A stretch of DNA of 6,334 nucleotides from NCBI GenBank assembly GCA_014381795.1, contig JACNKY010000305.1, forward strand, positions 1-6,334. The letters run 5' to 3'. The stretch is from Pseudomonadota bacterium. Lineage in GTDB: Bacteria > SAR324 > NAC60-12. The stretch's first letter is position 1; each line of letters starts with the position of its first letter. This document shows, one piece after another, positions 1-5,724 of the stretch. The position numbers were made by a program, and so were the translations under genes. The notes under the pieces are model-generated. The model saw nothing but the letters and a program-made list of their open reading frames with translations. It was not told the DNA's origin and searched no databases.

Positions 1-860
1 ATGTGCAATCATTGATCGTGCAGGGAGTGCAGGGAGTGCAGGGAGTGCAGGGAGCAAGCGCGGCCGGTGTTTTTGCCGCGTTTAACAAGAATCTCAGTTC
101 AAGGAGTTTACAAAAGAAATTTATTAAAGAATACGGCCTGATGGAACTACTTGCTCCTGAACGTACCCCGGAAACAAGGGATGAGGATATCTATAAGGGC
201 TTCGCGGAAATGATCAAGATTGAAACGAAAGGGAGTACATCAGTTTCTATTGAACTGCATGATCCCGAAGTCGCGGCTCAGTGGGTTAATGATTATATTA
301 AATTTATGGATAGTGAAACCATCAGACTACTGGTCGAAAATATGCGTAATTCAATCACGAACCGAATCAGGGATATTGAATATACGATCGGTTCAAAACG
401 GCAAATGGCAAAACAGCGACGTGAAGACAAGATTAACTTATTTCATGAGGCTTCGAGCATAGCAGTTAAGTTGGGGTTCAAAGACAGGGTTGATGCATCA
501 AATGTTGTACAGAACAATCAGCTGAACAGTTCAACCGCCACTACTCCACTCTACTACAGGGGTTACAGGGCGCTTAACGCGGAAATATTAATGCTGAAAA
601 GTCGTAAATCGGACGATCCTTTCATCATGGGCTTACGTGATTTACAGGAGAGTCTTGCCCTTCTGCGTTCAATTAAAATACCCGATGAAGGACTGCATGC
701 GGTGACTATCGATCTGGCCGCATATCCGCCAACAAACCGTATCAAACCCAACCGCAGACTGATCGTCTCACTTGGTACAGTGGTCGGTTTATTTTTGGGA
801 ATCTTCCTTGTCTTTTTTGTTTCATTTATCCAGAATCAGAAAGAAACTCATTCCGCATAA
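1..860 (+). CDS. wzz: Wzz-family O-antigen/polysaccharide chain-length determinant, 5' end missing
   Basis: Inner-membrane polysaccharide co-polymerase that sets the length of O-antigen or related chains made by the Wzy polymerase. The frame is open from the left edge, so the gene is cut. The GTG at 3 is probably internal, because the N-terminal membrane helix and first beta strands expected of Wzz are absent. Numbering 285 residues from that GTG: residues 6-17 are four VQG triplets; about 85-150 is the helical periplasmic part, with a likely coiled coil near 110-145 rich in Arg, Lys, Glu and Gln; about 240-252 holds the Pro-rich stretch (PPTNRIKPNRR) typical before the second membrane helix; 253-276 is that helix; a short polar cytoplasmic tail follows. 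Full-length members have roughly 300-370 residues, so perhaps 50-80 are missing. The gene converges on pmbA. Its bases contain none of the TCCGGA hexamers common further right, which is compatible with a polysaccharide locus of different origin. The family is clear; the exact subtype is not. Confidence 0.82.
   Translation, partial: VQSLIVQGVQGVQGVQGASAAGVFAAFNKNLSSRSLQKKFIKEYGLMELLAPERTPETRDEDIYKGFAEMIKIETKGSTSVSIELHDPEVAAQWVNDYIKFMDSETIRLLVENMRNSITNRIRDIEYTIGSKRQMAKQRREDKINLFHEASSIAVKLGFKDRVDASNVVQNNQLNSSTATTPLYYRGYRALNAEILMLKSRKSDDPFIMGLRDLQESLALLRSIKIPDEGLHAVTIDLAAYPPTNRIKPNRRLIVSLGTVVGLFLGIFLVFFVSFIQNQKETHSA
18..53 (+). repeat. Perfect 4 x 9 bp tandem repeat (GTGCAGGGA) inside wzz
   Basis: Four identical copies of GTGCAGGGA occupy 18-26, 27-35, 36-44 and 45-53. 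They are in frame and encode Val-Gln-Gly four times. The unit is a multiple of three, so gain or loss of a copy would lengthen or shorten the protein without a frameshift. The flanks (ATC before, GCAAGC after) do not continue the repeat. The perfect identity suggests recent expansion by replication slippage. Confidence 0.95.
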
Positions 861-897
861 ATCATGGTTTTAGAGGGAGTTGAATCTCCCTCATGAT
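861..897. terminator. Hairpin between convergent wzz and pmbA, possible bidirectional terminator
   Basis: GAGGGAG (873-879) pairs perfectly with CTCCCTC (886-892) around a 6-nt loop. ATCAT (861-865) can also pair with ATGAT (893-897), leaving a 7-nt bulge on the left. It sits right after the wzz stop and right before the pmbA stop on the other strand, where a shared terminator is expected. Neither side has a proper T-run, so it may be a weak terminator or only a 3'-end stabilising stem. Confidence 0.5.
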
Positions 898-902
898 ACA
901 AC

Positions 903-2246
903 TCAACCTGAAACTGTAAGACCCTCAATCAGCAGAGCAGGAATAAAGGAATGTGCCAGTTCAGGCTGATAAGTATTTCCGCTGCCTCGAATATTCAACA
1001 TGACGTCAAAAAAGTTTCCGGCAAGAGTAATGCTGTCTACAGGCTGAATCCGAAGTCCGTTCTCAATTAGAAATCCCTGAACTCCAATCGAAATATCTCC
1101 ACTGACCGGGTTGCAGCCTGCTTGTCCTTCAAGTTGGGTGACGAGCAGACATTTACTGTTTTGCGCACACAACTGCTCCAGACTAAACTCGCCGGTTGGC
1201 CAGACAAGATTGTGTGAACGTGTGCCGATACCTCCGGAATATCCACGCACGGCATGTCCGGTAGAGCTTTTGTTTTCTTTGTTTGCAGACTCAACATGAT
1301 ATAGAAAATTACGGAAAACACCTTCTTCAATCAAAGGTAGAGGTTTTGTCAAAAAACCTTCCGCATCCAGGAAACATGAACGGTTTGCGCCTTGTCGATG
1401 CGGATCATCGAGCAGGGTTAATTCCGGAATGGCAATTGTTTCTCCGAGTCTTCCCTGCAAACGTGACATTCCGCGTTGTGCGGATTCTGCGGAAAATGCT
1501 CCAAAGAACATTCCTAAAAATCTTGGTGCCATATATTCATCCAGTACCACCGGTAATTTACCACCTGAGATCGGAGACGCCTTCAGCAACTCCACCGCTT
1601 TTTCTACGGCTTCCTCCGCAATTATTTTTCCGGCCTGCGGATCCCACTGACGTCGATGATAAACCTGCATTCCGGATTTTCTTGAATCTCCGTCCTGTAA
1701 AAGCGGTCCGCACCATGCTGCGACTTCATTCGATTGTTGACTGTAGGAAACACCTCTGCTGGAAAGTAAAAGTGATTCATTACGTCCGCGAGATACACCA
1801 AGGTAGGGAATTGAAACCACACGCTCATCCGCGGCTTTGACTGCATCTTCCATAGACAGTCCGAGTTGTGTCAGCTCATCTGCATTGAGTTGATCAAGTG
1901 CCGGATTATAAATTTCAAGCGTTGAAGAGTCCGGAATTTGCGCGGGTGCCTCCAGCATTTCAACTTGAGTTGGATCCTGCAGTTTTGCGTTTTCACACGC
2001 ATTTTGAAAAGCATGCGCGATTGATTGCTGACTCAGCCTCTCCGTTGACGCAAGCCCTGTCCTGCCTTCGTCAAGTACCCTGACCCCCAAACCAAGACTA
2101 GTGGATTGTTCCACTTTTTCCACTTTACCGTCCTGAATTTCAATACTCAACGAATCATCACGTTCAACCACCACGTCAACGTCTTTATGTCCTTTTTCTG
2201 CTGCCAGCATTAAAACATGTTCTGCAGCCTGTTTCATATCCAACAT
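903..2246 (-). CDS. pmbA: PmbA/TldE, partner subunit of the TldD/TldE metalloprotease
   Basis: TldE (PmbA) forms a cytoplasmic complex with TldD; in Escherichia coli the pair matures microcin B17 and degrades the CcdA antitoxin. The 447-residue length matches the family (about 450). Family marks are an N-terminal region with the GRTGLAST turn near residues 61-68, the STGHAVRG segment in the last third, a Gly-rich C-terminal core at 375-392 (CNPVSGDISIGVQGF), then ENG, ITLAGNF, and the closing PALLIEGLTVSG. There is no HExxxH zinc motif anywhere, which marks the TldE rather than the catalytic TldD side. I start at the ATG at 2246 because AAGGA lies about 10 nt upstream; an ATG three codons in (2237) is an alternative. 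No tldD is in the window, which is not unusual because the two genes are unlinked in Escherichia coli. The gene is divergent from the Lrp-type regulator and convergent with wzz. The link to the diaminobutyrate genes is probably only positional. Confidence 0.92.
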   Translation of the reverse strand: MLDMKQAAEHVLMLAAEKGHKDVDVVVERDDSLSIEIQDGKVEKVEQSTSLGLGVRVLDEGRTGLASTERLSQQSIAHAFQNACENAKLQDPTQVEMLEAPAQIPDSSTLEIYNPALDQLNADELTQLGLSMEDAVKAADERVVSIPYLGVSRGRNESLLLSSRGVSYSQQSNEVAAWCGPLLQDGDSRKSGMQVYHRRQWDPQAGKIIAEEAVEKAVELLKASPISGGKLPVVLDEYMAPRFLGMFFGAFSAESAQRGMSRLQGRLGETIAIPELTLLDDPHRQGANRSCFLDAEGFLTKPLPLIEEGVFRNFLYHVESANKENKSSTGHAVRGYSGGIGTRSHNLVWPTGEFSLEQLCAQNSKCLLVTQLEGQAGCNPVSGDISIGVQGFLIENGLRIQPVDSITLAGNFFDVMLNIRGSGNTYQPELAHSFIPALLIEGLTVSG

Positions 2247-2256
2247 TTGTCTTATT

Positions 2257-2263
2257 TCCTTTT
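2257..2263 (-). promoter_or_regulatory. Shine-Dalgarno site of pmbA
   Basis: On the minus strand AAAAGGA ends about 10 nt before the ATG at 2246. It supports that start over the ATG at 2237 and is the only convincing Shine-Dalgarno sequence among the genes whose starts are visible. Confidence 0.75.
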
Positions 2264-2335
2264 ATCAATGTATTAAAAAATATCCCTGAACCGTGCCTGA
2301 TTCACGTTATTAACAAGAACTATTTGGCTGGAATA

Positions 2336-2341
2336 ATTATA
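2336..2341 (-). promoter_or_regulatory. Consensus -10 box (TATAAT) for pmbA
   Basis: The minus strand reads a perfect TATAAT here, giving a predicted start near 2328 and a leader of about 80 nt before pmbA. The -35 region at 17-nt spacing is only a T-run (six T), so the promoter is supported mainly by its -10 box and position. Confidence 0.5.
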
Positions 2342-2513
2342 CACGCTTCCGCGACGATAAAAAACTGCTTTATGCAAGATTCTGAACTTTGAAAATCTGT
2401 AAATAATGAAACACAAGCCGCTTGCCACTTGGCTCCAGTTTTTATAGACTCGACAGATGCTAAAGATGACAAACTTGGATGATATTTTCTATTCTTACAA
2501 GCTCATCATTTAG

Positions 2514-2538
2514 TCCATGCTGACAAATAATTTATGGA
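2514..2538. promoter_or_regulatory. Possible autoregulatory dyad upstream of the Lrp-type gene
   Basis: TCCAT (2514-2518) and ATGGA (2534-2538) are exact inverted repeats separated by 15 AT-rich bases. The right arm ends six bases before the preferred ATG at 2544 and would cover its ribosome binding area. Lrp/AsnC proteins commonly repress their own genes, so this is a reasonable operator candidate. Five-base arms can arise by chance, so confidence is low. Confidence 0.22.
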
Positions 2539-2543
2539 TGCAT

Positions 2544-3029
2544 ATGAAACTGGACGAAATAGATCTGAAAATATTGGTCGCGCTGCAGGAAGACGGTAGG
2601 ATTACTAAAACCAAATTAGCGGAAAAAGTACACCTTTCTGTCAGTCCCTGTCACGAACGTTTAAAGAGACTCGAACAAGCAGGATATATTGAAGGTTATT
2701 TTGCAAAAATTGATATTGACAGAATTGTCGCCAACTCACTGGTTTTAGTACAGATCCATTTAAAACAGCACCGTTCCGAGGATTTTAGTAAATTTGAAGA
2801 GGCAATTCTGGCAACTCCGGAGGTGGTAGAGTGTCATGCTTTAGGAGGAGGTGTGGATTATATCCTCAAAATGATAGTTAACAATATTCATCATTATCAG
2901 CAGAAAATAGAATTCCTCCTCAATTCTGAACTGAATATCGACCGTTACTACACACACATTGTGACCAAACCTGTCAAACAAAGCGGCTATCCAATTGAAA
3001 AACTACTTAAGCCGGAAAGTGATACTTGA
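2544..3029 (+). CDS. doeX: Lrp/AsnC-family transcriptional regulator, DoeX-like
   Basis: Cytoplasmic DNA-binding regulator that senses an amino acid or a related metabolite. From the ATG at 2544 it has 161 residues, the usual Lrp size. Residues 1-60 form the winged helix-turn-helix: the opening LDEIDLKIL helix, then the TKLAEKVHLS and SPCHERLKRLEQAGYI recognition segments. About 67-140 is the RAM effector and oligomerisation domain, with the GGGVDYILK loop at 101-109. The frame also has ATGs at 2517 and 2538. I prefer 2544 because family members begin with a sequence like MKLDEID, and a weak GGA lies a few bases upstream; 2517 has no visible ribosome binding site. The next gene is a DoeD-like transaminase, the arrangement of DoeX with ectoine-degradation genes in Halomonas-type clusters. 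A role in controlling the transaminase in response to diaminobutyrate or a derivative is inferred from that neighbourhood. The Lrp family is certain, the DoeX subgroup likely. Confidence 0.85.
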   Translation: MKLDEIDLKILVALQEDGRITKTKLAEKVHLSVSPCHERLKRLEQAGYIEGYFAKIDIDRIVANSLVLVQIHLKQHRSEDFSKFEEAILATPEVVECHALGGGVDYILKMIVNNIHHYQQKIEFLLNSELNIDRYYTHIVTKPVKQSGYPIEKLLKPESDT

Positions 3030-3182
3030 GTTTGTCAAGGAAAGCCAAATAAAATTCTGTCGACCGCAATTATTTTTCTAATTTTTTCCGAATAAACTGT
3101 AAATTCAATAACACTTTTTGTCTGTTAAACGATAGACTGAATTCAAAATTTCTTCTAAATTCAACCTGTCGTCAAAAGAACC
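3030..3182 (+). promoter_or_regulatory. AT-rich leader upstream of the transaminase, with candidate Lrp-type sites
   Basis: These 153 bases hold no gene. GTCT (3120-3123) and AGAC (3134-3137) form an 18-bp dyad with an AT-rich centre. The heptamer AATTCAA occurs three times (3102-3108, 3140-3146, 3158-3164). Such features are common where Lrp-type proteins bind. No convincing -35/-10 pair was seen, and no terminator follows the regulator. Separate regulation of the transaminase is an inference from gap length and these elements. Confidence 0.35.
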
Positions 3183-4592
3183 ATGTCAACAAAGCAAACA
3201 ATAGCGCAGCTTCAAAGCACCGACCGTGACAACGTCTTTCATCCGTCCACACACGCGAGTGACCATGCCCATGGTAAACTTCCGGTCAACATTATTCAAA
3301 GCGGCAACGGAATTTACATTAAAAATCAGCAAGGCACAGAACTGCTAGACGCATTCGCAGGACTCTACTGTGTGAATGTCGGTTACGGAAGAACGGAAAT
3401 TGCGGATGCGATCTACGAACAGGCTAAAAAACTGGCTTATTATCACACTTATGTCGGGCATTCCAACGAAGCAATTATCAAATTATCACAGCGTATTATT
3501 GACTGGGCTCCGGACGGTATGCGTAAAGTTTATTATGGACTTTCCGGTTCTGATGCAAACGAAACGCAAATAAAGCTGGTGCGTTATTATCAAAATATTT
3601 TGGGTAACAAGTCCAAAAAGAAAATTATTTCACGTGACAGAGGATATCACGGTTCTAGCATTGCCGCCGGAAGTTTGACCGGTCTTAACCTGTTTCATCA
3701 AGCCTTTGATTTGCCGATTGACGGAATCCTCCACACGCTTGCTCCGCATTTTTACTGGAATGCTGAGGACGGCATGAGCGAAACCGAATTCTCACAGCAT
3801 TGCGCTGACGAGTTGGAAAAAATGATTTTGGCGGAAGGTCCGGAAACAGTAGGAGCTTTCATCGGTGAGCCGGTAATGGGAACAGGCGGATTGATTCCTC
3901 CACCTGAAGGATATTGGGATGCAGTTCAAAAAGTGCTACGTAAATACGAAGTGCTGTTAATTGCCGATGAAGTCGTTTGCGGCTTTGGTCGTGTCGGAGC
4001 TCCATTTGGTTCACATCTCTATGATATCCGTCCGGATTTAATCACGATTGCTAAAGGCCTGACCAGCGCCTATTTACCGCTTTCCGGAGTGATTGTGGGT
4101 GAGCGTGTCTGGGAAGTAATCGAACGTGGTTCCGAAGAGCTCGGTCCCATGGGACACGGCTGGACCTATTCCGGGCATCCCATAGCCGCCGCCGCCGCGC
4201 TGGCAAATCTTGATATTCTGGAACGGGAAAAATTAACCGAAAATGCACGTGACACCGGCTCCTATCTGCAAGAGCAGTTTAAAAAATCGTTTGAAAACCA
4301 TCCGCTGGTTGGCGAAGTACGAGGTGTTGGCTTACTGTTGGCGCTGGAATTTGTGGCGGATAAATCAAAAAAACTGCGCTTTGATGCCACCTGGAAAGTT
4401 GGAGCTAAGGTTTCAGCGGCTTGTCTCGAACAAAATCTTATCGCGCGTGCTATGCCGAATGGTGATATCCTTGGTTTCGCACCGCCTTTGAGCATCACCA
4501 GAACAGAAGTGGACGACATCGTAAAGCGTACCACAAAAGCACTGAATTCAGCGGCAGATCTATTGTCTAAAGAATACTCATGGAAAGGTTGA
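3183..4592 (+). CDS. doeD: Class III PLP aminotransferase, probable L-2,4-diaminobutyrate transaminase (DoeD-like)
   Basis: Cytoplasmic pyridoxal-phosphate enzyme of fold type I. DoeD-type members interconvert L-2,4-diaminobutyrate and L-aspartate 4-semialdehyde, the penultimate step of ectoine breakdown. The 469 residues fit class III omega-transaminases. Visible marks are DAFAGLYCVNVGYGR at 56-70, the cofactor-phosphate loop GSDAN at 122-126, RGYHG at 153-157 with the ring-stacking Tyr155, the ADEV motif with Asp262 that contacts the pyridine nitrogen, and the Schiff-base Lys291 in IAKGLTSAY. The sequence closely follows my memory of DoeD proteins from halophilic gammaproteobacteria, especially in the N-terminal FHPSTH, the YYHTYVGHS segment and GHGWTYSGHP. 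Other omega-transaminases of the class are possible, so the substrate is inferred. The ATG at 3183 is the first in the frame and suits the family, though its Shine-Dalgarno (AAAGAA) is weak. The DoeX-like gene before it and Asd after it, which uses the same semialdehyde, support the assignment. Nothing is truncated and all key residues are present. Confidence 0.85.
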   Translation: MSTKQTIAQLQSTDRDNVFHPSTHASDHAHGKLPVNIIQSGNGIYIKNQQGTELLDAFAGLYCVNVGYGRTEIADAIYEQAKKLAYYHTYVGHSNEAIIKLSQRIIDWAPDGMRKVYYGLSGSDANETQIKLVRYYQNILGNKSKKKIISRDRGYHGSSIAAGSLTGLNLFHQAFDLPIDGILHTLAPHFYWNAEDGMSETEFSQHCADELEKMILAEGPETVGAFIGEPVMGTGGLIPPPEGYWDAVQKVLRKYEVLLIADEVVCGFGRVGAPFGSHLYDIRPDLITIAKGLTSAYLPLSGVIVGERVWEVIERGSEELGPMGHGWTYSGHPIAAAAALANLDILEREKLTENARDTGSYLQEQFKKSFENHPLVGEVRGVGLLLALEFVADKSKKLRFDATWKVGAKVSAACLEQNLIARAMPNGDILGFAPPLSITRTEVDDIVKRTTKALNSAADLLSKEYSWKG

Positions 4593-4680
4593 AATACTGA
4601 ATCCGGATTTGCTGTCATGATGATAAGCTGAGCCTGTGAAAACCGGAACAGCTTTCAATCAACAATATAGAAAATAAATA
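4593..4680 (+). other. 88-base spacer between transaminase and asd
   Basis: The spacer holds a perfect 10-bp palindrome AATCCGGATT (4600-4609) and an inverted repeat AAGCTG (4625-4630)/CAGCTT (4649-4654) with an 18-nt loop. There is no T-run, so it is not an obvious terminator, and transcription from the transaminase into asd seems plausible. The bases just before asd are A-rich without a Shine-Dalgarno. TATAGA at 4666-4671 resembles a -10 box but lacks a -35 partner and lies very close to the ATG. Confidence 0.4.
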
Positions 4681-5700
4681 ATGAAAAAATATACTATTGC
4701 GGTGGTCGGCGCCCTGGGAAATGTCGGTACGGTAATGCGCGACATTCTGGAAAAGAGTGAGCTGCCAATCGGAAATCTAGTGCTGATGGATATCGCGCAA
4801 AACGCTGGTAAAAAAGTCCGTTGGCGTGATGCGGATTATGCTGTAATTGAAGCAAAACCGGCTGCGTTTGCAGGAGTCGATATCGCCATTATGAGCGCAG
4901 GCGAGAAAGCCTCGCTGGAACTGTCTCCGGAGGCGGTGAATCTTGGCTGCGTAGTTATCGACAATTCCACCGCGTTCAGGATGGTTCCGGAGCATCCGCT
5001 GGTCATTCCGGAAGTAAATGCGGACTCGCTGGAAAATCACCAGGGAATAATCGCCAATCCAAACTGCTCGACGATTCAAATGCTGGTTGCGCTAAAACCT
5101 ATTCATGATAAATACAGAATCAAACGTGTGATAGTCAGTACTTATCAGGCTGTAAGCGGTTCCGGGCAGGCTGCGGTGGATGAATTGCAGAAGCAGACAC
5201 ATGCTTTTGCAAACGGAGAGGAAATGCTTGCAGAAGTTTACCCACATCAGATTGCTTTCAATATTCTGCCGCACATTGACCTTTTTCTGGAAAATGGCTA
5301 CAGCAAAGAAGAAATGAAAATGATCCTTGAAACCGCAAAAATACTTGATCCTCAGATTAAAATAACTGCAACCACAGTCAGAGTACCAGTGACGACCAGT
5401 CATAGTGAAAGCCTGAATGTCGAAACTGAAAAGAGCTTTGAGATAGAGGAAATAAAAACACTGCTCGCCGCATCTCCCGGAATTGAACTTGAGGATGATC
5501 CGAAAAATAATGTTTATCCGCTTGCTCTGAATGCTGCCGGAAAAGACGCAGTTTTTGTGGGACGTATCCGCCGGGATTTTTCAACGGATAATGCGCTCAA
5601 CATGTGGTGTGTTTCCGACAATCTTCGCAAAGGCGCGGCCCTGAACACCGTTCAAATTGCACAGGAACTGGTAAAACGTGACTTGGTCAGAGTTCCTTAA
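4681..5700 (+). CDS. asd: Aspartate-semialdehyde dehydrogenase, Bacillota-like, unusual cofactor loop
   Basis: Reversible phosphorylating dehydrogenase: L-aspartyl 4-phosphate plus NAD(P)H to L-aspartate 4-semialdehyde and phosphate, the second step from aspartate to lysine, threonine, methionine and ectoine. The 339 residues match the family. Visible are the Rossmann motif GALGNVG (10-16), Arg100 in the STAFR segment, the catalytic Cys129 in NPNCS, STYQAVSGSG at 153-162, substrate-binding Arg234 and acid/base His241 in SHSES, and the dimer-contact C-terminal region VFVGRIRRD. Wording such as QIAFN, EEMKMILET and SDNLRKGAALNTVQIA follows the Bacillus subtilis enzyme more than the enterobacterial one. 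Two departures stand out. The loop after the second beta strand, normally Ser-x-x-Arg-Ser-Ala-Gly and used to hold the NADP 2'-phosphate, reads D37-IAQNAG here. The usual Gly before the catalytic His is Ser240. The catalytic set is intact, so activity is expected, but NAD may be favoured. There is no clear Shine-Dalgarno before the ATG at 4681. The kinase gene follows after 24 bases. Confidence 0.93.
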   Translation: MKKYTIAVVGALGNVGTVMRDILEKSELPIGNLVLMDIAQNAGKKVRWRDADYAVIEAKPAAFAGVDIAIMSAGEKASLELSPEAVNLGCVVIDNSTAFRMVPEHPLVIPEVNADSLENHQGIIANPNCSTIQMLVALKPIHDKYRIKRVIVSTYQAVSGSGQAAVDELQKQTHAFANGEEMLAEVYPHQIAFNILPHIDLFLENGYSKEEMKMILETAKILDPQIKITATTVRVPVTTSHSESLNVETEKSFEIEEIKTLLAASPGIELEDDPKNNVYPLALNAAGKDAVFVGRIRRDFSTDNALNMWCVSDNLRKGAALNTVQIAQELVKRDLVRVP

Positions 5701-5724
5701 ATTTCCACAAAAATCAAAAATAAT

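Larger units (their letters stand above)
2247..2543. other. Divergent intergenic region between pmbA and the Lrp-type regulator
   Basis: No gene was found in these 297 bases. The left part holds the pmbA leader, ribosome binding site and -10 box. The right part is AT-rich and should hold the regulator's promoter. The best candidate there is TTGCCA (2422-2427) with TATAGA (2443-2448), but the 15-nt spacing is short and I would not rely on it. A dyad TCCAT-15 nt-ATGGA lies at 2514-2538, just before the preferred regulator start. Confidence 0.6.

Noticed and set aside
3..5. GTG as the true start of wzz
   Set aside because: The frame is open to the left edge and the N-terminal membrane helix of Wzz is missing, so the start almost certainly lies before the window.
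18..53. CRISPR array
   Set aside because: The repeat units are 9 bp, directly adjacent and without spacers, and they code in frame within wzz.
1283..1840. 185-codon open frame on the plus strand
   Set aside because: It lies wholly inside pmbA on the opposite strand, has no family-like composition or ribosome binding site, and pmbA is complete and well conserved.
903..2246. TldD catalytic subunit
   Set aside because: No HExxxH zinc motif is present, and the C-terminal wording fits PmbA/TldE.
3183..4592. EctB, the ectoine-synthesis diaminobutyrate aminotransferase
   Set aside because: EctB is shorter (about 420 residues) and lacks the FHPSTH and GHGWTYSGHP segments seen here; no ectA or ectC flanks it in the window.
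4262..4618. 118-codon minus-strand frame, and the 100- and 103-codon minus-strand frames at 4777-5079 and 5092-5403
   Set aside because: They are antisense to the transaminase and asd, show no recognisable domain, and come from codon usage of the real genes.
4625..4654. Rho-independent terminator after the transaminase
   Set aside because: The stem is only six pairs with an 18-nt loop and no T-run follows.
4666..4671. TATAGA as a promoter for asd
   Set aside because: There is no -35 element at suitable spacing and the leader would be only a few bases, so read-through from the transaminase is more likely.
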